DNA of 64,000 nucleotides, from positions 176,582 through 240,581 of the forward strand of contig JAUNSK010000002.1 of the NCBI GenBank assembly GCA_030539275.1. Reading direction: 5' to 3'. Shown here one piece after another: positions 25,790 through 35,022 of the stretch. The translations under genes were made by a program, and so were the position numbers. The DNA is from Oscillospiraceae bacterium. GTDB lineage: Bacteria; Bacillota; Clostridia; Oscillospirales; Ruminococcaceae. The notes under the pieces were generated by a model that did no database searches, was not told the DNA's origin, and saw only the letters and a list, made by a program, of their open reading frames with translations. Every line of letters begins with the position of its first letter. Positions within the stretch are counted from its first letter, which is position 1.

Positions 25790-27803
25790 GCTGAGACCCG
25801 GAAAGAATAAAAGCATAATAATATATGCATCAATTATTTCAGGTCTTATTCTGCTGTCAGCAGGCATGTTCATAGCCTACATGTATATTAATTATGAAAA
25901 TTCATTATCTGAAAATCAGCAGTTCATTTATCAGATCATGAATTTTTTTTCATATCTGACAGACAATCCGTCACCCACAGTTGCTGTAACACCTACAGTT
26001 ATAGCAACGGCACTGAAATATCAGGTAACTAAACTTTGGTGGATGTACATAATTGCAGCGCTCATAATATTTATGTCTACAACCAATACAAAAGATGAAT
26101 ACAAAGGCATGGAACATGGATCTGCATCCTGGTCAGATAAGTATGCAGAAAAATTATTTAAAGATCCAACCGGCATACCGGTTGCACTAGATACATACAT
26201 AACAGTTGCAAATCCCAAAAAGAAATATTACAGTTCACATAATCTTAATGAAGTTGTAATTGGCGGCTCTGGTGCCGGCAAGTCATTCAGAAAAATAAAA
26301 CCCGATATTATGCAGATGTTCGGAAGTTACGTTGTTACTGATCCAAAGGGAGAGTTATATCGAGATACTGCAAAGTTTCTATCAGAAAACGGGTACAAGA
26401 TAAGAGTTCTTAATCTGATCAATATCAACTTCTCTAATTCCTACAATCCTTTTTCATATATGTCTGAGGAACAGGATGTATTGAATGTTGCAGATCTATT
26501 TATGAAGAATTCAGCCGGTGAAGGAGAAAAAGAAGACTTCTGGACAGGTGCAGCACAGGACATGCTTGTTGCAATTATGGTTTATTTGTGGAAGACGCCG
26601 TACGAACTTAAAACCTTTGGAAGAGTCGTAAGACTGGTTAACAGTGTTCAGTATAAAGACAGCAAAATTGATGAGCTGTGTGAACTTGCAATGTGTCTTA
26701 AAAGACATGTCATTGATTATCCAAATGACGTTGCATCTGTAAACTGGGCAAGCATACAGGGTACTCCACAGGAGACACTCGGAAGCATATGCAAAACGTT
26801 GTCAACAAGGCTCAGACTCTGGGCAGTAGAAAGTGTTGATGAGCTGACTTCAACAGATGAAATGGACTTTGACATGATTGGAAAAGAAAAAACAGCCGTT
26901 TTTCTTATTATTCCAGCAGCACGTCAGACATACAAGGTAATTGCAAATATATTCTATTCTCAGCTCTTTGAAAGACTTATGCTTGTAGCAAACAGAGACT
27001 GCAACGGACGTCTTCCCTATCTTGTATCATGTGAGCTTGATGAGTTTCCGAATATCGGAAAAATACCTAATTATAATGAAACTGTCGCTGTAGTTCGTTC
27101 ACACAATATACGAATATGCATGGTTCTTCAAGGACTGTCTCAGCTTAAAGCACTGTACGAAAAAACATGGGAAAGCATAATTGGCAACTGCTCTATATTC
27201 ACTTTTTTAGGTACAAATGATATGGACAGCCGTGAATATGTATCTAAAAAACTTGGAAAAACCACTGTTCGTGTAGACTCCCGTTCGTATAACAGAGGCG
27301 GAAACTGCGGCGGCGGGTCAGACAGTGAAAGTTATATACAGCGTGATCTTCTTGCCCCTGATGAGATTCTTCAGGCAATAAAACCTAAAGGAAAAAACAA
27401 AAAGTTCGGAGGCTGCTGCATTATATTTGTTGATGAATTTAAGCCCTTCTTCATCCCCAAATACGACACTCTTCATCATCCACTGATAAATATTACAGGA
27501 AGTTCGTTCGAAAAAGATTTCGTTAACAACACATCTATTGAATCTGTTTATGCAAGCGTCAAAGAGGAACGAAGCAAAGTTCATAAACAATCAATTACTG
27601 ATTTTTTTGCTATAGCGGAAGAAAAGAAAAAACAGGATATCATTAAATCTGATGAAGAAAAAAACATTAAGGAGAAATTAAAACAGCAGGAACTTGCGGC
27701 TCGTTATGCCGATACTGACATTGACATAATAGATGAAGACGAATTTGAAAATCAGATCAGCGCTGATGTAAATCCTATTATAGCTAAGTTTAATGTTGAT
27801 TAA
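25773..27803 (+). CDS. virD4: VirD4/TraG-type coupling protein
   Basis: About 676 residues from TTG 25773, which follows GAAGGTGG; an ATG at 25749 is possible. Two N-terminal membrane segments (about 10-32 and 80-105) are followed by a cytosolic AAA ATPase. Walker A is IGGSGAGKSF at about 165, followed by VVTDPKGELYR; Walker B-like CELDEFPNIG lies at about 420; RICMVLQGLSQL follows. It is the type IV coupling protein that hands the relaxase-DNA complex to the secretion channel. The acidic C-terminal tail is typical for Firmicutes members. It overlaps the previous gene by 17 bp. Confidence 0.95.
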   Translation: MNTKNKLRPGKNKSIIIYASIISGLILLSAGMFIAYMYINYENSLSENQQFIYQIMNFFSYLTDNPSPTVAVTPTVIATALKYQVTKLWWMYIIAALIIFMSTTNTKDEYKGMEHGSASWSDKYAEKLFKDPTGIPVALDTYITVANPKKKYYSSHNLNEVVIGGSGAGKSFRKIKPDIMQMFGSYVVTDPKGELYRDTAKFLSENGYKIRVLNLININFSNSYNPFSYMSEEQDVLNVADLFMKNSAGEGEKEDFWTGAAQDMLVAIMVYLWKTPYELKTFGRVVRLVNSVQYKDSKIDELCELAMCLKRHVIDYPNDVASVNWASIQGTPQETLGSICKTLSTRLRLWAVESVDELTSTDEMDFDMIGKEKTAVFLIIPAARQTYKVIANIFYSQLFERLMLVANRDCNGRLPYLVSCELDEFPNIGKIPNYNETVAVVRSHNIRICMVLQGLSQLKALYEKTWESIIGNCSIFTFLGTNDMDSREYVSKKLGKTTVRVDSRSYNRGGNCGGGSDSESYIQRDLLAPDEILQAIKPKGKNKKFGGCCIIFVDEFKPFFIPKYDTLHHPLINITGSSFEKDFVNNTSIESVYASVKEERSKVHKQSITDFFAIAEEKKKQDIIKSDEEKNIKEKLKQQELAARYADTDIDIIDEDEFENQISADVNPIIAKFNVD

Positions 27804-27829
27804 GCAGTCTTATTAAGGAGGTGATAAAA

Positions 27830-28612
27830 ATGTATGATGAAAATGAACAAGTAAACAACATACAGCAGGCAGCAAGAACATGTTCAAGAACTGCAGCAGA
27901 AATTTACCGGCTAGCTAGAAAGCTGTATGATTATGAAAAATTAAAGGAAAAAGAAGCTTTGCAGCGAGCAATGCAGGAAATCATTAACCCTGATAAGGAT
28001 TTTATCTTTACCGGACAAGCTACTGATCTGTGTTATTTTCAGCACAGCAATGTTATGCCGATAGATTTCATTGAAAATATTGAAGATGAAAAATTAAGAT
28101 CAGCCGTAAAGGAACAGTTCAATATTGCTGCAAGAAGAGAACATATAGTAATAGATACTGACAAAAGAATGATTGCTGTTACAAATAAAGGCCGAAATTA
28201 CATTTCAAGTTCATCTTTTAATAAACAAGCTATTGAAAATCTTCAATACATGAAGTTTACCAGTGATCAATGCTTTGTGCTTAATGGTACTCAGGAAGAT
28301 TTAAAGATATTTGATGCAAAACCGGAGTTCAATATCAGTGAAATATGCAACAAAGGATCTCCTGAGTTAGGCAATAAAGTTATGACCGGTCTGAATCGTC
28401 TTAATTCAGACGGACTAATAAGCATCTCTGCTGAAGGAACAGCCAGTATTACTGAAAAAGGAAGCAAAATACTTAACGAACTACTAAGCAAAAATATTGG
28501 CAGAGCTGTTACAAAAAGTGCTGCATCACTTGGTGCAGCCGGTGCCTGCATTATTATAGTAAAAAAAGCTGCTGACTTAGGAAAAAATTTATTCAGCCAA
28601 CAATCTAAGTAA
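27830..28612 (+). CDS. Hypothetical ICE protein with winged-helix-like region and C-terminal membrane helix
   Basis: About 260 residues from ATG 27830 (AAGGAGGTG upstream). Residues 5-50 are helical; about 170-215 (FNISEICNKGSPELGNKVMTGLNRLNSDGLISISAEGTASITEKG) look like a winged-helix domain with its wing. A Gly/Ala-rich stretch (ASLGAAGACIIIVKKAADLG) near residue 245 could be a weak membrane segment. I do not recognise the family. Its place between the VirD4 gene and the pilin-like genes suggests a transfer accessory or membrane-tethered regulator (inference). Confidence 0.65.
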   Translation: MYDENEQVNNIQQAARTCSRTAAEIYRLARKLYDYEKLKEKEALQRAMQEIINPDKDFIFTGQATDLCYFQHSNVMPIDFIENIEDEKLRSAVKEQFNIAARREHIVIDTDKRMIAVTNKGRNYISSSSFNKQAIENLQYMKFTSDQCFVLNGTQEDLKIFDAKPEFNISEICNKGSPELGNKVMTGLNRLNSDGLISISAEGTASITEKGSKILNELLSKNIGRAVTKSAASLGAAGACIIIVKKAADLGKNLFSQQSK

Positions 28613-28670
28613 ATCATCATCTTCTGATGATTTAAATAAATCATATTATTATTAAATGGAGGATTCAAAA

Positions 28671-29045
28671 ATGAGACAGAATGAAGTGACAGTTAAGAAA
28701 CCAAGCGGAAAAGGAATGAAAACAAGAATTAAAAATGCAGCATCAGCTCTTATTGTTTCAGGCATAGCTTTAAGCAATAATGCAATTACAGTTTTTGCTG
28801 CTGAGGCAAGTCAGAACGGCGGTGCAGGTATAACAGATAATGCATTTGCAACAAAAATGCTTTCATTTGCATGGTGGGCTATCATTGCCGTCATAGGTGT
28901 ATTTGCAGGTATGGGTGTAATAAAATTATTGCAGGCTCAGTCAGAAGAAGATCCCAGAGGACGAAACAATGGTATTGTAACACTTGTTATAAGCGGTATC
29001 TGCCTTGTTGCAGCTATTGCATTTAAAACTGTTACCGGTGCTTAA
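28671..29045 (+). CDS. VirB2/TrbC-like small membrane protein
   Basis: A 124-residue protein. ATG 28671 has GGAGG upstream. A basic N-terminus and hydrophobic stretch (ASALIVSGIALSNNAITVFAAEAS) look like a signal peptide with an AxA-like site near residue 45. Two membrane helices follow (AWWAIIAVIGVFAGMGVIKLL and GIVTLVISGICLVAAIAF), separated by a charged loop (QSEEDPRGRNNG). This is the layout of VirB2/TrbC pilin-like subunits of type IV secretion systems. It is probably processed and inserted as a channel subunit. The next gene is a shorter protein with the same loop pattern. Confidence 0.75.
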   Translation: MRQNEVTVKKPSGKGMKTRIKNAASALIVSGIALSNNAITVFAAEASQNGGAGITDNAFATKMLSFAWWAIIAVIGVFAGMGVIKLLQAQSEEDPRGRNNGIVTLVISGICLVAAIAFKTVTGA

Positions 29046-29103
29046 TTAACATTATAGTGTGGATCTTAATTGATCCGCACTATCTCAGAAAGGTTATGTT
29101 AAA

Positions 29104-29322
29104 ATGAAATTGATATTACTTACTGCAATCGGTGATTTAACAAATCTTTTAATGTCTGCAGCAAGGGCAGGACTTGGTCTTATGGGCGGAGTCGGTGCAA
29201 TACGTTTTTTACGAGGACGTGCAGATGAAGATACAAGAGAGAGATCAGAAGGAATTATTATGATGACTGCATGTGTTCTTCTTGAAGTATTGTCTTTAGC
29301 TGTTCCAAAATTAATAAGCTAG
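29104..29322 (+). CDS. Maff2-type small ICE membrane protein
   Basis: A 72-residue protein resembling the Maff2 family of clostridial conjugative elements: two hydrophobic helices around a charged loop (RFLRGRADEDTRERSEG) that parallels the loop of the VirB2-like neighbour. It is likely a second pilin-like channel component in the membrane. It has AAAGG upstream and is followed 11 bp later by the VirB6-like gene. Between it and the preceding gene a GTGCGGATCAATT-type hairpin (29056-29083 region) may act as an attenuator. Confidence 0.75.
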   Translation: MKLILLTAIGDLTNLLMSAARAGLGLMGGVGAIRFLRGRADEDTRERSEGIIMMTACVLLEVLSLAVPKLIS

Positions 29323-29333
29323 GAGGATCATTC

Positions 29334-30635
29334 ATGAAGAGAATAATTATATCTTTTACATGTGTATTAACATGTTTGATCATTATGTTTAATATTTCAG
29401 CCAATATGACTTGTCATGCATTATCTATATGGGATGAGGCTCATGTAAGGGATATAGCTGAATCAGCCGCGCAGGAAAAGATAAACGATGCAATCAGTAC
29501 AGATGTTGTTGAATTCGGAAAAATGACACCAGGAGCCTATAGATATTTCTGCGATATAGAAAATCGCTTATTTGCAATGCAGTCACAGATAAATAATAAC
29601 GTTGGTGCATCATCGGATCAGATCAACAATGTTAATAATAATGTTCAGAACGTCGATAAAAAAGTTGATGACGTTAAAAATGCCGTAGACAAAATTGATG
29701 TAAAAGGAGATATGGAAAAATTCTATGCAGATAAGGAGACTACGAATCCAAAGGATGCAAAAGGTCATGTGAGTAATTTATGTGACTCAATGATCAAAGC
29801 AACTAATAATCTATGGAAGAGCATAGGTGCTGTCTTGATAGCCGCTTCAACAGGCATACTTTCATATAAGGGATTTACTATAAACATTCAGAATTTTGCT
29901 GATTCCGGTACGACAGAAGGAAAAGTATTTTCAATTATGAAGTTATTTGCGTACAGCTTGGTTTTATTATTTTTCTCTATCAATCTTGTTGAGACAACTG
30001 TAAAATATGAAATGATAAGTATGAAAAGTGTTATTGCAATGATAGCTAGAATAGCAGTTTCAAAATTTCTAATCGACAACGGAGGGTTAATTTGTATCAA
30101 AATTATCGGAATAGTAAACAATCAGGTATTCAGTTTGTCATTGTCAAGTGTAACAAATAATGGAGTAATTCCAAATATGGGGCTGATATTAGCCAAAGAA
30201 AGCAACTTATGGGTAATTGGCTGGATAGTTGATTTTTTCCTATCTATGCTGTATGCAATACCGGTACTGCTCACCTGTTTTCTTGTAAGCATTACTGCCG
30301 CCATAGTTATGGTTAAACTTATTTTATGGTCGATCGATCTTGCAATTCTAACGGCTGTTTCACCGGTATATGTGGCCTGCTGGTCATCAGATGTGACAAA
30401 ACAATACTGCAGAAACTTTTTTCTAACATTTATACAGGCTTCAGCACAGCTTTTTTATATTGGTATTGTATATTCCGTGTTTACATCTTGGCTGTCCGGC
30501 GTTAGCAGCAGCAATGGATCACCATTAGCAGCTGTAGATTATTTCACCAATTGTCTGCCTAATCTGGTTATAATGATTGCAATGACAATAATGATGGTAA
30601 AACCTCCTCGAATGCTTAATGGTATATTGCATTAG
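29334..30635 (+). CDS. VirB6/TrbL-like polytopic transfer protein
   Basis: A 433-residue protein. An N-terminal signal or membrane segment (residues 3-24) is followed by an extracellular coiled coil (about 90-125, SDQINNVNNNVQNVDKKVDDVKNAVDKID). From about 155 onward there are about six to seven membrane helices, with a conserved central WSIDLAILTAVSPVYVACW segment. This is the architecture of VirB6/TrbL/CD1107-like channel proteins of Gram-positive conjugation. AGGAGG gives a strong ribosome site. It is one of the core mating-channel proteins with VirB4 and PrgI. Confidence 0.85.
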   Translation: MKRIIISFTCVLTCLIIMFNISANMTCHALSIWDEAHVRDIAESAAQEKINDAISTDVVEFGKMTPGAYRYFCDIENRLFAMQSQINNNVGASSDQINNVNNNVQNVDKKVDDVKNAVDKIDVKGDMEKFYADKETTNPKDAKGHVSNLCDSMIKATNNLWKSIGAVLIAASTGILSYKGFTINIQNFADSGTTEGKVFSIMKLFAYSLVLLFFSINLVETTVKYEMISMKSVIAMIARIAVSKFLIDNGGLICIKIIGIVNNQVFSLSLSSVTNNGVIPNMGLILAKESNLWVIGWIVDFFLSMLYAIPVLLTCFLVSITAAIVMVKLILWSIDLAILTAVSPVYVACWSSDVTKQYCRNFFLTFIQASAQLFYIGIVYSVFTSWLSGVSSSNGSPLAAVDYFTNCLPNLVIMIAMTIMMVKPPRMLNGILH

Positions 30636-30676
30636 TATTGACGTTATGGTATAATTTTCATGAAAGGTGGCATTAT

Positions 30677-31705
30677 ATGAAATTTAAACTATTAATTACA
30701 TGCATATGCATTTCATTAGTATTATGGTCATGTACAGACAAAGATTACAATGATAATAGTAAAGACACTGCTTCATTCACAAATAAGGCAACAATGCCTG
30801 TTTCAAAAAAAGTGGATATGTTTGAAAATGTTGAATTGGTTGATGGTGCAAATACTGATAGTTATTCTGAAGTTGAGGCATATGTCGTATATCCAACAGA
30901 ATTTAGAAAATTACTAACACCTGAAAAAAATACAATCTGGAAAGCATTTTCTGATAAAATTAAAAATGAAAATACAGCAAAATCCTATATTTCTGAAATT
31001 GATCCATCAGAATCATATTTTATTGAGTCTGCTTCAGGAACACGAGATGGAATAGATGTAAAAGTAAAATTTGATGATAAATATATTAAAGACTTTTTAG
31101 GTAAGAACAATTATGAAATTTCCTCCTATGAAAATGATTATCACATACCAGTCAATGAATTACGTTCTCTGCTTATAAATGAATGCTTGTATTCTTCTCA
31201 GATAACTGAACAATCTATTGATTTGTTTAAATCATATATTAATGATTATCTAAAATATATTTCAAACCCCGATATACCAGGATTTCAAGATGTTATTGAA
31301 ACAGCACGAGAAAAGAGCAAAATATTAGAAAATTATCAGATTGAAAAAACATATCTATTGGTTGCTGATGATAATTATTCAATACAAAATCTTAATGTTA
31401 CTTCACGTGAAGAGGGTTATATTTCAGATAATTTTGATTCATATTCATATGGGGTATTTTATATTCTAAAAAGCCCTGATACTAATGAATATACATATGG
31501 ATATGTATCTCCTGTTATTGAAAATAACTCAATAGTAAAATCACAATTAAGTATGACTGGACTTGTTGTTAAAGATGAAAATACTGATGAAGCTGCGCAA
31601 TATGCGGGTGCTGTAATATCGTATAGTACATTGGATGAATGCTACAATGATCTCATGAAATTTCATGTTTCTGAAAATGAAAAACTCATAGAAGTAAATA
31701 ATTAA
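30677..31705 (+). CDS. Lipoprotein inside the transfer operon
   Basis: A 342-residue lipoprotein from ATG 30677 (AAAGGTGG upstream). The signal peptide ends in LVLWSC, a lipobox with Cys at residue 18, followed by a Ser/Asp/Thr-rich spacer. The body is soluble and acidic with no family I recognise. Its DNA is visibly more AT-rich than the flanking transfer genes, and it ends at its own terminator (31712-31737). On conjugative elements, lipoproteins in this place act in surface exclusion or as channel parts. Cargo of unrelated role is equally possible. Confidence 0.75.
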   Translation: MKFKLLITCICISLVLWSCTDKDYNDNSKDTASFTNKATMPVSKKVDMFENVELVDGANTDSYSEVEAYVVYPTEFRKLLTPEKNTIWKAFSDKIKNENTAKSYISEIDPSESYFIESASGTRDGIDVKVKFDDKYIKDFLGKNNYEISSYENDYHIPVNELRSLLINECLYSSQITEQSIDLFKSYINDYLKYISNPDIPGFQDVIETAREKSKILENYQIEKTYLLVADDNYSIQNLNVTSREEGYISDNFDSYSYGVFYILKSPDTNEYTYGYVSPVIENNSIVKSQLSMTGLVVKDENTDEAAQYAGAVISYSTLDECYNDLMKFHVSENEKLIEVNN

Positions 31706-31711
31706 AACATT

Positions 31712-31737
31712 AAAAGGACTTAGAAATAGGTCCTTTT
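31712..31737 (+). terminator. Terminator after the lipoprotein gene
   Basis: AAAAGGAC (31712-31719) pairs with GTCCTTTT (31730-31737), followed by TTC. It would separate the lipoprotein from the PrgI-VirB4 unit. Confidence 0.7.
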
Positions 31738-31752
31738 TTCGTGCAAAAAAAT

Positions 31753-31767
31753 GTGCTACTATAGCAC
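31753..31767 (+). promoter_or_regulatory. Extended -10 repeat motif, copy 1
   Basis: GTGCTACTATAGCAC contains TGnTACTAT, an extended -10 box in a near-palindrome, 29 bp before the PrgI start. Related copies occur at 36214 and 61821. Confidence 0.5.
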
Positions 31768-31795
31768 AGAATTTATAAGGAGATAATGATGACAG

Positions 31796-32125
31796 ATGAT
31801 AAAAGTTAAAGTAACAAAAAACATTATCCGCAAGGGCAATGTTGCATTTGGTTTGGATACAAAACAAGTAATTATCGGATTTACAGCAGTTTGCATTGGC
31901 GGCCTGCTGTTTTTTCTGCTCCGAAATATAGTCAGCACAGACCTGCTCATGACAATAATATTTGTTACTATGGCTGTTATAATATTTTGCGGTGTTATTC
32001 AGATCAATGGTGTATCTTTTATAAGTTTCCTTATGAAAGGAATACAAGGCGTGGATAAACGTCCATTTGACAGAAAAGGAGTATATAACAATGATGAATT
32101 TTCAGACAGTATTGAAAAAGAGTAA
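31796..32125 (+). CDS. PrgI-family transfer protein
   Basis: A 109-residue PrgI-like (VirB3-equivalent) inner membrane protein: MIKVKVTKNI followed by two helices (about 27-47 KQVIIGFTAVCIGGLLFFLL and 55-75 LLMTIIFVTMAVIIFCGVI), then a cytosolic KGIQGVDKRPFDRKGVY tail. PrgI proteins sit directly before VirB4 in Gram-positive conjugation operons, as here, and help anchor the ATPase. The end overlaps the VirB4 start by 35 bp. Confidence 0.8.
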   Translation: MIKVKVTKNIIRKGNVAFGLDTKQVIIGFTAVCIGGLLFFLLRNIVSTDLLMTIIFVTMAVIIFCGVIQINGVSFISFLMKGIQGVDKRPFDRKGVYNNDEFSDSIEKE

Positions 32126-34607
32126 AACAAAGGGACTGTTTTTCGGAAAAACTATGACAGTCCCTAAAACAGCACAGGACACTGTTCCATTTATAGAAGC
32201 ATATGATAACGGGTTATTCCTAATCTCAGAGAATACATATACATTAGTTTTTGCTTTCGATAATATTGATTATTCGCTGATGAGAGATGAAGAACAGGAG
32301 GATATTTATAAAAAGTACACCAAACTTATGAATGCGTTGCCGGCTGATATCAATTATCAGGAATTTATAATGAACAGCAAGGTAGATCCTGAAAAGCTAA
32401 GAAAGATCCTCGTACCCGAAGAAATGCAGTATGGTGATCTTTATGATGACTACTGCAGTATTCAGGAGAAATCTATCAAGGAAGCTGAAGGCGCTTCAGC
32501 AGAAAAAATCATGCTTATTGCAATGAGCTATAAACCAGAAACAAAAGTAGATAACGTTAATATCCTGTTCAAGTATTACAGAGAGCTCCAGACATTTTTT
32601 GATCTTCTCAAAATAAATACCAAACAGCTTCTTACAGAAGAAGTACTGGCCGTTATATATCAATACTATCATCCCTTTGATTCTGCGGACTTTAAACTTC
32701 CAAAAAACATTTTCAAAAACGGAGGAAGAATTAAAGATTATATCGTCCCTTCAATGTTTGCATTCAAAGCAAAAGAAATTGAAGTTGGAGCAGCATTTAC
32801 AAGAGTTCTGTTTATGAAGCATTACGACAGAGAACTTGACGATGAATTTATTAAAGATCTGGTTGATAATAATTTTAAAGTTGCTGTTTCAAAACACATT
32901 AAACGTGTAGAAAAAGCTGCTGCTGCTGAAAAGGTAAGGAAAGAAATATTTGATGTTCAGACATCTATTCAGAAAAAGAAAGCTAACAATAAAAAAGAAG
33001 GTACTGACTTTATTCCATTTCGTCTGACAGAACGCCTTCAGGAACTTGAACACATACAGGATCAGCTTTCTTCCTCTACGATGGAGCTGTTTGAAATCAG
33101 TATTTTCATTTCTGTTTCAGCACAGACAAAAGAGGAACTTGATGAAGTAACACAATCTCTGATCAATAAGGCAAGAAGACATCAGATCCGACTTGATATA
33201 CTGATAAGACAGCAGGATAAAGCCATGGATGCGGTCCTCCCTCTTGCCTTTAATAAATTTGACAGCAGATTCGGCAATGCTGTCAACTCATATTTGCTGT
33301 CAGATGCAGTTGGTGTATTAGTTCCCTTCTCATACAGATCATATTTTACTGAATGCGGATTAAGTTACGGAAAGAATCAAATTACAAACTCTGTTATTGT
33401 ACTCGACCGAACTGATGAACTCAATTCAAATGGGTTTATTCTTGGAACGTCAGGTTCAGGAAAATCAATGTTTACAAAAACAGAAATTGCAGATGTCCTA
33501 TTCAGATATCCTGAAGATGAGATCATAGTAATCGATCCGGAACGAGAGTATCTGGAACTGATAAAATCAGAAAACTTTGATGGAGAAGTATTTAAGCTGT
33601 CAGCTCATTCTGATACTACTATGAACATCTTTGATATTGATATGGAATACTCAGAAGATGGAATGAGTGCAGTAGCATTGAAATCTTCATTTATCGTTAC
33701 TGTCGTTGAAACTGCTAAAGGCCAGCCTCTTACTGCTCAGGAACGCTCTGTAGTAGACAGATGTGTAGGTCTTGCATATGAAAAATACGCAAAATCTTTA
33801 AATGCAGATGATCTTCCGACTTTGACTATTCTATATGATATACTCAATAAACAGCCTGAACCTGAAGCTAAAGGAATCGCCCTTGCACTTGAAATCTACG
33901 CTATTGGATCATTCAAGTGCTTCGCCGGCAAGACAAACCTGCAGATGAATAAACGATTCCTGGTTTTTGATCTCTTTGAGATGGGGGAACAATTAAGAGC
34001 TGTCGGATTGCAGATAATTCTTGAATACTTATGGCAGAGAGTTATATACAATAAAAAGCGCGGTGTTCGAACATGGGTGTGGATTGATGAATTTTCTATT
34101 ATGTTTACCGACGGATCAGGAAGAGAAACAACAAAATCAGGAGAGTTTTTTGCCCAGGTATATAAACGTATCAGAAAACATGGCGGTGTAGTTACCGGAG
34201 CAACTCAGAATATAAAAGAAGTCCTAGCTTCAAGACAGGCATCTCTGATGCTTGGCAACGCAGAATTTGTTATTTTGCTGCAGCAGAAAAACAGCGAGAT
34301 AAAACAGGTTACAGAGTTGTTTGAGCTGTCTCCATCACAGGAAGTCTATCTAAAAACAGGTGAAAAAGGTACCGGGCTGATAATCTGCGGCAATAAGATA
34401 ATTCCTTTTTCAAAGAAAATACCTAAATGCAGATTCTACGATGTTATTTCGACAAATTTCAAAGAACAGCAGGAACGAATGAAAGCAAGGACAGAGAAAG
34501 AAAAAGTTTCTCTTTATTTCAGCAAATCTGATCTTGAGAGACTAAAAAAAATTGCTTTAAGAAATGATATGGATCTTTGCGACTACATTCTCTCACGCTG
34601 CAGCTAG
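32091..34607 (+). CDS. virB4: VirB4-type conjugation ATPase
   Basis: About 838 residues from ATG 32091, with AAAAGGAG upstream; a TTG at 32067 is less likely. The N-terminal half is the VirB4 CagE/TrbE-like region. Walker A is LGTSGSGKSM at about 450, followed by IIVIDPEREYLEL. Walker B is TWVWIDEFSIMF at about 665, and RKHGGVVTGATQNIKEVL is the motif typical of VirB4. The C-terminus ends with a ribbon-like ARTEKEKVSLYFSKSDLERLKK. It powers assembly of, and transport through, the mating channel. Confidence 0.95.
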   Translation: MMNFQTVLKKSKTKGLFFGKTMTVPKTAQDTVPFIEAYDNGLFLISENTYTLVFAFDNIDYSLMRDEEQEDIYKKYTKLMNALPADINYQEFIMNSKVDPEKLRKILVPEEMQYGDLYDDYCSIQEKSIKEAEGASAEKIMLIAMSYKPETKVDNVNILFKYYRELQTFFDLLKINTKQLLTEEVLAVIYQYYHPFDSADFKLPKNIFKNGGRIKDYIVPSMFAFKAKEIEVGAAFTRVLFMKHYDRELDDEFIKDLVDNNFKVAVSKHIKRVEKAAAAEKVRKEIFDVQTSIQKKKANNKKEGTDFIPFRLTERLQELEHIQDQLSSSTMELFEISIFISVSAQTKEELDEVTQSLINKARRHQIRLDILIRQQDKAMDAVLPLAFNKFDSRFGNAVNSYLLSDAVGVLVPFSYRSYFTECGLSYGKNQITNSVIVLDRTDELNSNGFILGTSGSGKSMFTKTEIADVLFRYPEDEIIVIDPEREYLELIKSENFDGEVFKLSAHSDTTMNIFDIDMEYSEDGMSAVALKSSFIVTVVETAKGQPLTAQERSVVDRCVGLAYEKYAKSLNADDLPTLTILYDILNKQPEPEAKGIALALEIYAIGSFKCFAGKTNLQMNKRFLVFDLFEMGEQLRAVGLQIILEYLWQRVIYNKKRGVRTWVWIDEFSIMFTDGSGRETTKSGEFFAQVYKRIRKHGGVVTGATQNIKEVLASRQASLMLGNAEFVILLQQKNSEIKQVTELFELSPSQEVYLKTGEKGTGLIICGNKIIPFSKKIPKCRFYDVISTNFKEQQERMKARTEKEKVSLYFSKSDLERLKKIALRNDMDLCDYILSRCS

Positions 34608-34617
34608 GAGGAGAAGC

Positions 34618-35022
34618 ATGCTGACAACGAAAAAGAAAAATAAAAATCATATGGATGAAAAGATCCATGCATTATTCAGTAATTTTGACTTGTGTATAAG
34701 AAATAAATATCCTGTTAAAAGCACAATAGTGTATATATATTCTGATACAGATGCTGAATTCCGACGACTGTATGGCGGCACGCTTGAAAGCAAAATGATA
34801 CTAGAAAAATATTTATCTTACACAAATACAACTATCCTTGTAAATCCCACTGGATTAAAAGAAAACCTGATGTATAAATCAAGACTGATAACACAGATAC
34901 ATATAAGCGATAAAGTCTTTCTTATTATACTGTCAAGTTACAATTTCGAAGCTTTCAGATATGTAAGCCAGGATATTATAACCGAAATACTTAAAATTGA
35001 AAAGGCTGGTGAAACCATATGA
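34618..35022 (+). CDS. Hypothetical ICE protein after VirB4
   Basis: A 134-residue soluble protein from ATG 34618 (AGGAGGAGAAGC upstream). After a basic N-terminus the chain alternates strands and helices (KSTIVYIYSDTDAEF, KVFLIILSSYNFEAFRYVSQDIITEILK). No family is recognised. It overlaps the following gene by four bases (ATGA), so the pair is probably co-translated and may act together. Confidence 0.65.
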   Translation: MLTTKKKNKNHMDEKIHALFSNFDLCIRNKYPVKSTIVYIYSDTDAEFRRLYGGTLESKMILEKYLSYTNTTILVNPTGLKENLMYKSRLITQIHISDKVFLIILSSYNFEAFRYVSQDIITEILKIEKAGETI

